A DNA stretch of 64,000 nt, from contig SWBL01000150.1 in NCBI GenBank assembly GCA_024195585.1, forward strand, positions 51,118 to 115,117, written 5' to 3'. Source of the stretch: Aureobasidium sp. EXF-3400 (taxonomy: Eukaryota; Ascomycota; Dothideomycetes; Dothideales; Saccotheciaceae). The notes under the pieces were generated by a model. The model was not told the origin of the DNA. It worked only from the letters and a program-made list of their open reading frames with translations, and did not search any database. Position numbers and translations under genes: made by a program. Every line of letters begins with the position of its first letter. The stretch's first letter is position 1. Below are positions 10,455 through 20,700 of the stretch, piece after piece.

Positions 10455-12593
10455 CTACATGACTGATATCGGCGATATCAAGGTCAATGTGACAGGACTT
10501 CCAGTCAGAGGCACAAAGATGATCGTAGGATCAGATCCGAGCGTGTCCCTGACAAGACCAGGAGCATTGCTCGTAACGCCGCCTGGAAGTGTGACACCAA
10601 TGGGGGCAGCGCAGGTATTTCCATTCGCAGTGACAGTGACAGAAACAATCTTCTTACCATCAGGAGAGCGGTTGTAAGTCAGATTCGGATTGCACTGATC
10701 GCGAGTTCTGCGGTTTGTAAAGTCGATGGCGATATCGTCATGTTTGAGGGATATGATGGGCCAATTAGTCAAGCGTGCCATTTCTTGAGTTACCACTTCG
10801 ACCCAGATCTGGATGAGTGCAAACTGCCCGGTCACAGAGCCGATGGTGGTAGAGTTGACGTCTGCATTGCGGAGATTGGATTGATGGAACATGAATGGGT
10901 CATGATGAAGTCCCATCAAGTGACGGACGTTGTTGGTACGGGCATCGTTGAGAAGATTAGTGAAGTTACCCTTTCCACCAGAAGTTTGAACCCATTCTGC
11001 TGTGGTGCAGTCTGGAAGATCGCAATTGAAGAAGATTGTTGTCGCCCAGCGCGGGATGATTTCAAGTCCATCATAGCCATTGGAGGCCACAGTACTGATC
11101 AATGGCCAGAACTCGTTCTGTTGATTCATCAACACAGCTCGGGTGTTGTCTCCGACGGCAGACGTGATACCGTTGACAATCCATGCTTTGATTGCGTCTC
11201 CGTTGTGCATACCAGTAATAGCAGGAGGGATGAGACCATTGGGTGACCATCTTGTGGCTTGGTTGATGCCAGTGACGTTTGCCCAAGCTTGATTGAAGGT
11301 GATTTCTTTGTTTGTATCATTGAATGTCGCGTTGTTCAATGACTCGTGAGTGAACGTGTGAGAGACGTGTGCGAAGGCGTTCATGTTCGATGGGACTGAC
11401 AGCCATTTGTACAGAGGGTCAATCAAAGAACATGCCTTACTCCAGGTATACGTTGTGGGTGTTGTGGGCCAGATATCCGTGCCAGTACCAAGTGGCTTCT
11501 GGAATTCGAGTGGTGTCGATGACATAGGTCCGGTGTAAATAATGGCAGGGTCGGGTTTACAGGTCGTTGTGTTTTCGAATGTGATTCCTGCAACGATGTT
11601 GCCGTTTCCATTGTAGCCAAGCTCCATGAAGTAGTTAGACCCAGCGGGAAGCCTTGAGTTGAGCTGAGGCATCCAGTCTTTGATCGCTTGAAGGTCCGCC
11701 GCTCTCAACCTGAACAACGCATCCGAAGGCTGGTAGAGTGCTGTGTTTAGCATGACATCGTCAACCTGAGTGCTGAGATGTATACGGCGGTAGCCAACCG
11801 TCAGACCACGAGTCATCCAGGCGATGTATGCATGCTGGAGATAGTTTGAAGTCAAAGCCCAGTTCGTGGCCCAGCTTGAGAACCAAACCATCTCTTGGCG
11901 ATTTCCGTCCTGGTGGATGACGGCTGCTGAGCTAGATCCGGAGAAATAGCCATCGGAACTTGGTGCGAGGCCTGCAACTTCCCAGGTCGTGTTTGGATTG
12001 GTGATAGTTGCTGGGTAATGCCAGATGCCTTGAGTGCTGATGGTAGCGCCTTTCACAAGGTTGGCAGAGGGGAACCCGCTTGTGTTGGTGAAGCTGAGTA
12101 ACTGCTCGACACCGGCACCACAGCATCCGGCACCAGCAATTGTGGGAACGACATCAAAGGCAGGTCCAGGATACACATCAATACGGACCATCCTCACACC
12201 GAAATCTGATTGGTATTGATACAGCGTCGCGAACTGAGCGGCTGTCAGAGCGCTGGCCCAGCTGTTACCACCGTAGTCGTAGGACACTTCAGCGAGAATG
12301 ATGATGCCACCATAATTGCCTTGAGTTGTGGATGAATTGAGTGTTGGAAGTGTTATGCCAGCCTGGGGCACAAGCTGAAGCTGATATGGGATACCATAGC
12401 CATTGAGACCTGATGTTGCCGAATAGGATGATGGTAGATCGCGAGCGAAGATCAGGATCGTGTTGGCAACTGTCTGTCCGGCGGTGGAGTTGCTGACTTG
12501 AGCATTGACAAGATGCGAGAGATTAGAGATTCCAAGGAGGATGGTACACACCGCACGTGCTGGAAAGACACGCCCGAACATAGCGATACGCAT
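10455..12593 (-). CDS. agd3: Agd3-like secreted GAG deacetylase (CE18 with N-terminal carbohydrate-binding part)
   Basis: Single exon of 712 residues from the ATG at 12593. The frame stays open upstream, but without an ATG. The N-terminus (about residues 1–32) is a basic then hydrophobic signal peptide ending near VNAQ. An N-terminal half follows that resembles the CBM87 part of Agd3, then the deacetylase barrel. Metal-binding motifs are visible: Asp278-Asp279 in TQVDDVML and an HTFTH motif with His412 and His416, plus GLHHDPF further on. Many NxS/T sequons fit secretion. Agd3 removes acetyl groups from GalNAc in galactosaminogalactan, making the polymer cationic and adhesive. It sits between ega3 and sph3. 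The protein is somewhat shorter than the Aspergillus one (about 800 residues as I recall) and lacks an obvious serine-rich anchor. Confidence 0.92.
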   Translation of the reverse strand: MRIAMFGRVFPARAVCTILLGISNLSHLVNAQVSNSTAGQTVANTILIFARDLPSSYSATSGLNGYGIPYQLQLVPQAGITLPTLNSSTTQGNYGGIIILAEVSYDYGGNSWASALTAAQFATLYQYQSDFGVRMVRIDVYPGPAFDVVPTIAGAGCCGAGVEQLLSFTNTSGFPSANLVKGATISTQGIWHYPATITNPNTTWEVAGLAPSSDGYFSGSSSAAVIHQDGNRQEMVWFSSWATNWALTSNYLQHAYIAWMTRGLTVGYRRIHLSTQVDDVMLNTALYQPSDALFRLRAADLQAIKDWMPQLNSRLPAGSNYFMELGYNGNGNIVAGITFENTTTCKPDPAIIYTGPMSSTPLEFQKPLGTGTDIWPTTPTTYTWSKACSLIDPLYKWLSVPSNMNAFAHVSHTFTHESLNNATFNDTNKEITFNQAWANVTGINQATRWSPNGLIPPAITGMHNGDAIKAWIVNGITSAVGDNTRAVLMNQQNEFWPLISTVASNGYDGLEIIPRWATTIFFNCDLPDCTTAEWVQTSGGKGNFTNLLNDARTNNVRHLMGLHHDPFMFHQSNLRNADVNSTTIGSVTGQFALIQIWVEVVTQEMARLTNWPIISLKHDDIAIDFTNRRTRDQCNPNLTYNRSPDGKKIVSVTVTANGNTCAAPIGVTLPGGVTSNAPGLVRDTLGSDPTIIFVPLTGSPVTLTLISPISVM

Positions 12594-13530
12594 CCTGATG
12601 GTCACTTTGAGGGACTGAGATCTCTGAGATCTTGGGGCAGAGCTGGTTTTGTTGCCTTCCAGCGCCCACAGACGAAGTAGTCGTTCGTGCTCGTACGAGA
12701 ACCTTAACAGCACACCGCTGGTCCAAGAGTATTCTTGCTCCTCTCTTGAAGTATAACGGCTTTACAGCTTCTCAAAGTCCCTCTCAGACCACGACGTCGG
12801 CCCTTTGCCGCAAGAAGTCCCCAATCTGGTCCAAGCCATCGACTGTGAAGGAAGACACCCCACTTGGAAGAACATTCAGAGAGACTGGTCATTGCGCAGA
12901 TGATACGATGTTGTGAGGAAGGCGCGGTTCAACCTCGATCAAGATTGAGAACAACATATTCGTGTATTTCGACGCAGATACAGGCACAAGAGTGTTGGTT
13001 CGATTCTAGCTGGATCAAAAAAGCATCTCGTACATGCAGACGAGTTGGTTCTGATCTTCGCAGTGCCATCCAGGATCCATCAAGGTATAGATTGATCGCA
13101 TGCGTTCGTGGAAGGCGTCGCGTCGAGCTGGAGAATTGAGTTCATCTCGTCAAGGAAACACTAGTGAACATGAGCCTGATGAGATAGCCATCGATCAGAA
13201 TAGAAAGTGACGACAAGAAAATGCGAGAAGGAACTCAAGTCTGGGGCTTTGAGTGCCGGAGAAGGAAGTCAAGTCGGAAACGCGAGTGGGGAAAGAGCTG
13301 AAGCCTCTGTATAAGCTTTGTGCAAATATGGTGCGCGATATATACAGCACTTGCCAAGATGTGCGTCTTTTGTTCAACTGATTAGTTCATACATTAATCA
13401 TTATGAGCATCTACCCATCCGAAGTTCCTTCCTCGATGCCGCCAACAGCATCCAATCGATTAGTATTACAAGCCGAAAGACCATCTCATGAGACCTGCTC
13501 AAGACTCATCCATCGATACCAGCCGCTATA
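12594..13530. other. Region between agd3 and sph3, carrying the agd3 promoter
   Basis: The 937 bases lie upstream of agd3 and downstream of sph3, both on the minus strand. No gene is apparent. A 7-bp-arm inverted repeat at 12618–12632 falls in the probable agd3 leader. Confidence 0.55.
12618..12632. repeat. Short inverted repeat in the agd3 leader
   Basis: AGATCTC and GAGATCT flank a single base, 25 bases upstream of the agd3 start codon. It could be a protein-binding palindrome or a small hairpin in the mRNA leader. Its size makes chance occurrence possible. Confidence 0.4.
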
Positions 13531-14355
13531 TCAGCACTTGACATTCCCATCCGACTGCCCAACCTCTTTCGTAAACGTCGGCCACATCGAATCAAACTTC
13601 GAGTACTGATCATTAACAATCAACAAAGCCGCATAATATCCAGCATCCACCAAGTCATCGACATCATCAGCCATAGTATGCGTACCGTCAGGATAACTAT
13701 GCAACAGAACAGTACTCTTCGACCTCAAGCTCTGTGGAATACTTGAGTTGCCTCCTTGACTCCAATGCTGATATGTGTTTTCGTATGCATTGATCATATC
13801 AGCAACATTGTAGAATGAAGAATCAACAGCGACACCAGGGTTTGTCCAGACGAGGTTGCCAGTGGTCATTGTAGATTTGACTTTATCGTGGATGGAAGTC
13901 ATGTAGTTGAGATAATCCAAAGAAGCAGGTGTTTCGTCGACGAAAATGCCGTTCAGAGAGATATTCGAGTTCGTGTATGTGGACCAAGATTCATATGTGT
14001 CAATGTCGGAGGAGATATCGGAGAGAGAGCGGTTGCCGTAGCTGGTATGTACGTAACCCAGTGTGTTGACATTGTTGTAGGAGTTGATCAAGGAGATGTT
14101 GGAGATGTAGTTGGAGTCTGGAGGGTTGCCTCCGGGACCATTGTTGGGATTGATGATGATGTCGAAGGTGACTTGAGGGTTGTTGTTCAGAGCGTCGTAG
14201 AGTGGTTGCCATGTACCAGCTGATGGATACATGTAAAGGGGAATTGCGACATGCATGTCCATGTTTGTCGAAGGCTTCTGTTTGTCTTTGAAGAACCTTT
14301 TGAGTCGAAGTCTTGAATTCGATCTGAATGAGGACATCCTCTCTGACAGCGGCAT
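13531..14355 (-). CDS. sph3: Sph3-like spherulin-4 family glycoside hydrolase (GH135)
   Basis: Single open frame of 274 residues from ATG at 14355. The spherulin-4 domain runs from about residue 34 to the end: AIPLYMYPSAGTW, then INPNNGPGG (68–76), GYVHTSYG (100–107) and GIFVDETP with the acidic pair Asp140-Glu141. These match the conserved core of GH135, which hydrolyses galactosaminogalactan and is needed for its synthesis in Aspergillus. The neighbours agd3 and gtb3 support that role. Oddly, the first 33 residues are basic and show neither signal peptide nor membrane segment, although the Aspergillus enzyme is membrane-anchored. An upstream exon might exist, since a weak AG acceptor lies just before the ATG, but I found no hydrophobic coding stretch upstream. 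Confidence 0.9.
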   Translation of the reverse strand: MPLSERMSSFRSNSRLRLKRFFKDKQKPSTNMDMHVAIPLYMYPSAGTWQPLYDALNNNPQVTFDIIINPNNGPGGNPPDSNYISNISLINSYNNVNTLGYVHTSYGNRSLSDISSDIDTYESWSTYTNSNISLNGIFVDETPASLDYLNYMTSIHDKVKSTMTTGNLVWTNPGVAVDSSFYNVADMINAYENTYQHWSQGGNSSIPQSLRSKSTVLLHSYPDGTHTMADDVDDLVDAGYYAALLIVNDQYSKFDSMWPTFTKEVGQSDGNVKC

Positions 14356-14752
14356 GCTTTCTGATATACAGATTAGAGGCTGTTGCTGCCAATGCCTGCC
14401 AATGGTCTATTTGATTTGGGGGGTGTTGTTCGTTGCGATGATGGACCGAATTGAGGTGTACACTTCTGGTCAGAGAGTGTTTGCGCTCAAACGGCTACAT
14501 GCATCCACTTGAAGCGGCGAATCAGACACCGCTGTTTTCCTACTCCTGCGATTTGGGTTCTCAAACGTCGGCGGCAAGAGCCCCCTTTGGACATACGCTT
14601 GCTACAGCGCAAACGGGTTCACACAAAACATCGCTTATGAGACGAATTTAGACATTTCGTACAGAGTACAAGGACATCCAGACATCCGAACGGTGGAATT
14701 TGTGTATTTGACAAACTATGATACTTTTACTTCGCCCTTCTGACCCCCAGGT
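14356..14752. other. Spacer between sph3 start and gtb3 stop
   Basis: The 397 bases hold the sph3 promoter and the gtb3 3' end. I looked here on the minus strand for a missing sph3 anchor exon and saw only short frames with no hydrophobic run. Confidence 0.5.
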
Positions 14753-17700
14753 TCACCCCACAGTCGACATACCTCTCGTATACGTACCTAGCCTCTCTTT
14801 ACGAGGCGCTGGTTGGCTATGCGCTTGAAGCTTTTCCAACTGGAAGTCCTGCCAACGTGCCTTGGCATCTTTTCCAGTGTCACCCTCGTCATCGTACTCA
14901 TAAATGTTCGACTCGCCAAAGGCAGCGTTGGCTGGCGGATGTCGGCTGAGTTTTTGTCCCGAGCGGCGGGTTTCAGCCCAGCTCCGCTGTATCCAATACA
15001 TTTGCTCGTGCTCACGAAGATATCTTTGTCCGTGGAAACTGCGGAGAACGACATCTCGGAGCTTGAGGCCTAGAGCACGACGATCGCTTGCTTTCTCATA
15101 CATCCTTGCGAGGATCCACGTCACGTCTTGTGGCTTGAAAGTGTCTGGTAGTGGTGGAGGCTTGATCTTGTCGGTAGTGTACTCTGCCCATGGGCCTAGC
15201 ATACCGAGAATGCTCAGTTGAGCCCTGGCAAGCGCTTCCGGGTCATTGGGAGGCACGACTTCACCGTAACGCTTGGTTGGATCATCGGGATCGGTGAGTA
15301 CCAGAGCAGTGGCACCAACTTCTGTGGCAACAATGGGGATACCAGATAGAGCGGCTTCTCCGATAGCCAAAGGTAGACCTTCAGAGAGTGAAGAGTTCAT
15401 AAACAGCCATGCATCTTTGAGGACTTCCTTGGGCGAACCAAAGCCAGCAAGGATGACTTTTCCATTGAGATTGCGACTGTTGATGAGTGTAGTCGTCTCC
15501 AGAGCGTAACTCGGCTGTCTATCTTGAGCTCCATACACGACAAGACGATAATCAGTGAAGCCGTACTTGTTGACAATGACATCTGCAGCCAATACAGCAT
15601 TCTTCACGTCCTTGATAAATTGAACATTTGACAGCATCACACATGTCGGGAGCTTGCTCCTAGTCTCCATGACTGGCTGGAAAGCCTCCATGTTGCCAAT
15701 GCCGTTCACAATAGGATCAATCTTCCTAGCGAACAGCTTCTTGCTACCTCGAAGTCCTTGATCTGTGCCTAGATCAATCTCCCAGTCAGGATTGAAGACA
15801 GAAGTGCATGGTAGGACAATATCGACGTGGGTGTATGCCAGATGGCAAGCCAGCTTGATACCAGCCAGTAGCATAGACTGGACTGGGATAGGGAGCAAGC
15901 ATTGCGCTGGACTGATGTTCAAGCAAGTCTCTCGCCATAAGATGGCATGATCCCAGATGCCCCAAGTGGTGCCACGACGATACTTGAGAAGCATACCATA
16001 AAGACTACTGATTCCATGATGTGTGCTTTGAAAGACAGTGGGACAGTCTGGTGGAATCTCGACCGAGTAGATGAAGAAGTAGCAGACATATAACCCAAGT
16101 GCACTTTTGAAGTCGCTCATAGTTGCTTGCTCGATCTCGAAGAAATCCCGAGGATTGCCGATATTTGGGTCATTGTAGTCTATGAGCCAGGCCTCGATCC
16201 ATGCGTCCCAAACATCTTTGTTGTCCCAAGTCTTGTTGAAGTCGCACTTCTCGAAGTACCTGTTCATCTGGAGAATGACATTGCTGAAGGTGACCAAGTC
16301 TTTGCGAGTATAACGTCTCATTCGTGCTCCCTTAACGAAGGATGTCAACAGTGGAATGAAAATGGCCTTGATATCATCTTCGATGCGTGTATTGAATATT
16401 CGATCGTCAATCTGGGTTTGCAGGAGATTATCAAGCACACCGTGATAAGGTGTCTTACCGTCCAGGCCCCAAAGAGGTAGGATTTTCAAAGAGTTGATGT
16501 TCTGTTCGATCTGGTACCGAGGTATTCCAAAATCATTGGCAGACTCAGCCAAACAGTGACCACGAATAGTGGTGTGCCCATTAACCAAGTCTCGCCTGCA
16601 GTTAGAAACGCCACCTGGGTTGTCAGGCCAGCAGCCATTGTCGGAGAAGATCACGGATGTACGAGTCTGAGTGTCGCGATATGCATCTTCTGGGCGAGCT
16701 GTAACTTGGTTCGCGTCCTTGCCCGTACCCATGACAAACAAGTCTGAAATCTTGATGAGGAGAGGGCAGGTTTGAGACGCTTCTGCAGATGGCTCGATTG
16801 CAGAAATGATCAGATCAAGGTTCTCGTCAAGAATATGGGCAGCTCTTAACAGATGTCCAGCATCTCGAAGCTTCCAGTATTTGTATAAAAGAGGCTCCTT
16901 GCGCAGGATCATCTCGTCTAGAAAACATGCTGAGACGGCATCCAAATGTGGTGGCTTCGCCCACAGTGTCCACAATGCAGTCCTCAATACAGAAGTGGGC
17001 AGTTTTCGGTAGATGATCTTTTTCTTGGTCTCAGAATAACCGAAGGGCATCATAGCCATGAACCATGAAGAAGGCTTGGAATTGTGCGCACCATGTTTCG
17101 GAAATCTCTCGAGCCAGCGCAGAGAATGATGAACCAAAAGGTCCACGCTGTCAAAGGACAAGTCTTTTGGTTTCTTGTGCAGACCAAATGCATCCTCCAG
17201 GACTGCCGGAGGAGTAGGTAAGCCAGTGGTCACTGTACCATGCTCATCCGTCAACGTTGTCTCGAGATCGGGATCTCTTGCGTGCTTGTAAACCCACTCA
17301 ATCTCCCAAGTCTGTCCCTTCAGGACTGCGATTACTCGTCTGATCTTGTCAGAAGAGGTCCAGTGCTTGACATCTGTCGAACCAGATCGAGGTTGTACGC
17401 TCCAGAACACAGATATCACTAGAGGGTTCTCGTCCTCAGTGTTCTCCTGGGTATAGGTTGCTTTGAGGATTTCGGTATTGCCCTTTGGTCTCTTCTTGTA
17501 CAGATACTCGAAGGAGAACTCCGCTTCGGCACGAAAAAGCTTTCCGCTGATGACGCGACCATGTTTGTCAAAGACAGAATCGATTTCGCGGCCGTTCTCC
17601 TCTTTGGTAATCTTTTTGGTTGGCCAACGTTTCCACTTCTTGTTTCCATACTCGAAGGTTGAGGTTGTTTTGGTTTTTGGGTCTCCTGGATTGGTTTCAT

Positions 17701-20700
17701 AATGTATGACTCGGTAAGACCGATCGTAGACTGCTAGACTTTTTAGTGGACAAGAGTCGGGTGGAGTGCTATGGATTCCATCGAAAGATGCAACCACCAG
17801 GTTGCCGTCATCGTCTCGCGACAAGAAGCCGGTGAGCTTTGAAAATGGTGTATCGACTGTGATCACCTGTCCTTGAAGCGTACGGGGTAACCCTCGCTCC
17901 TTCATCTCTAGGAATGATGATAATGATGGTTTGCCGATGATGAGAAACAGCCAGGACAAAAGGTTCTTGATGAACCAGCAGACCTTCCAGATCTTCAGTA
18001 ATATCCACAACACAGGTTTGTGCCACGGATGGTCTCTCAGGGCAAACCAAAGTTCACGATTGACGTCGGGTGCTCCACCAGAGATGAGGGCAGTCCACTT
18101 GACAATCTCATGGACTGTAAGGATCAAAATTGTAACAAAGTGAGTAAGCTTGGACTTCACCGTGAATTTTCTGCCCAGGACAGAGGTCAACTCTGGATCT
18201 TTGTAGGAGCCTGCGATGTTGAAAGCGTTGTCTACATCCTTGCTGACAGTGGACTTCTTGTTCTCATACTCGTTCAGACATCTTTCTAGCTCCTGATCGC
18301 AGTCCTGGGTACTCTTCGATTCTGATACTAACCAATTTCGGGTAGCAGCAGTCGTATGACCTGTGACTCCTAGCATGCGTGATATGACAAGAGATCGAAC
18401 ATCGTCTGGAATTTTGGTCCATTGAACGTTGACGTCGATGTCGAGACACAGGTGCTGCAGAATCTGGCGGTGAGTGGTGTGGGACAGATTGCATAGAGTG
18501 TCGGTGTGCGTTCTAAACAAGGTCGCCCAGCTTGATGGTTGGGCATTCGCATTATTTGGCGATCGTGGCTCTGCATTTCTTCTGTCTTTCTTGGGATCAT
18601 TTTGAGGTTGGTCCTTTCGACTTGATGGTGACGAAAAATAGCCGGTAAGTATGAATGTGGAGATGGCGGCTGATAGACTAGTGACATTCAATCCAACGAC
18701 ATAGTCATAGATTAATTGATCCGTGTTGGGGTGCGCTCGGAGGATGCAGCCCACGACAAACCCAGCAGCACAACATATGAGCACTGCAATAACGTGTGCC
18801 TTCGGATTTTGAGTGAAACATCGATTGAACTAGTAAGAAGTCAGCTTTCAAAGCATATCAGATTGTTATATCAACCTACCTGAAACACGCACACTCCTGT
18901 ATAGCCTAAGACATATAAGAAGTATATGATGATAGATCTATGGTCGATAACAAAGACCCAGAGGAGGATTGTCAGAACACCAAATATGACAGACAGATAG
19001 GTGAATAGCTCCATCAGTGCATTGCGATAATGCTTGTTGCGCAAACTCGAGCTTGTCAGTACAGGTTCGTCTCATCAACGTCGAGGAAGCATACCGCTTT
19101 TGATCAACCTTGACCTCGTGATAAATCTCCAGAGAAGAGATCTTACGGTCTGGAAGCTCGATAGCGAGTGGCCAGAACTTTTGTAAGACTATGTCCACTG
19201 CGACCGCACCGAAGAGAAAATACAAGAGTCCGAAGCAAATTCCGTAACGCGCACGATCATCGAAGTATATCTCAATCATGGGTCGTCTGGCGCTCATGAC
19301 AATATCAATCCAGCGGTCCATGAGAGCGCCTAAGAACAGGCCAACATTTTGCCCAAGCTGTTTGAGTGTTAGCAAGATCCAAAAGCGAAAATGTGGTGTA
19401 TCCAGCACTAACATCATATTTGGAGTAACGGAAGGTGATGAATTGACTGTGCTCCTTGAGACCTCGGGTCAATTGACGCTGGTTGGCGAATGCAAGTTCC
19501 AACTGCACAAACCAGGTTGTTGTGTAGATCTCTGGAAGGTCAGCTCCGCCGGCCTCCTTTCCAAGCAGCCAGAGAGCATATGGATGCCCGATACCCATCT
19601 TCTTGACAAAAGGGTTTATGTTGGGCTCAGAACTGAAGACCTTGCGAAAGAGGCTTCTGTTTCGATATTCATGTACCGCTAGTCGGAGAGCAAGACGCGC
19701 CCTGGCCGCAACATCTTGCGAATCACCTCCAGACACGGAGTCTTGCTTCTCCTTCATGACGGAGTTGTACCAAGTTATCAAGTCCTTCTCTTTCACTGAC
19801 GGTACTTTGGCCAACCAGGTAGTCCATTCGTGCAGAAGGTTTCGGAAGCTGACAAGGAGCGTGACGACAAAAGTGTAGATGATGAGTAGGTAGATAAGCA
19901 GGTCATGCCCATTGACGAAGGTGGTGAGGATCGGAGATATGAAGAGAATAGGAATACACCTCCACATAGCGGTGCGGCCTGAAGTCAGAGGGCAGCCGAG
20001 TCGATGCATTGTAGCAAACATCCCTGTTACAGAACAGTCAGTCCCGTTCTAGAGCTTGGATATCTAAACCCACCTAGCAGATTGAGGAAGGTCGTCAGAG
20101 CATAGAGGTATATCAGATAAATGAAACCTTCGAACCAGGAGAATTGAGCTCCAAATGCGAAGAAGCCACAGAAAGCCACGATTGTGCTCAGAATGAAGGA
20201 GGCGGAGAAACGCTGTACAAGAAAATACGACATGTTGTCAAATGCGAACTAGATGGTTTAGTGGCCAAAGTGGAAGATCCGTGATGAATTCGACTTACAT
20301 TGAAGAGATAAAAGCCTCCAGTGCTACCAACCCAGCCGGTGATACCACCAGTCATGAGAAGGGCAGTAAGGATGGCATAACCGGCCATGGTGACAACTCT
20401 GTAATCCATGAATGCCGTCAGATAGAATCCACGACCAAGAAATGACAGCAATATGACATCTATCAATGCAGGGAAACAGAAGATAGAGAGAGCACCGAAC
20501 GCACTAGCAGCTTCAGTAAGGCGCTTGGTGGACTCCGGTTCATCGAGCTTGAAACCAGGTCCTTGTCCAGGTAAATCCACGGGCGAACCAGATCCAGTCA
20601 TGGCCTCATGCCCTTCCAGCTTTATTCGAGCTTCAGTATTAGCGTAAGCAGTGAAGACATCCTTACCATCCCATGACGCTGGTGGAGGTGGATGACAAGT

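Noticed and set aside
13888..14223. 111-codon plus-strand frame rich in Val and Gly
   Set aside because: It is the antisense shadow of the sph3-like gene.
18938..20233. Possibility that the gtb3 region is two or three separate small membrane-protein genes
   Set aside because: All five introns have proper splice ends and keep the frame exactly, and the middle pieces lack starts and stops of their own.
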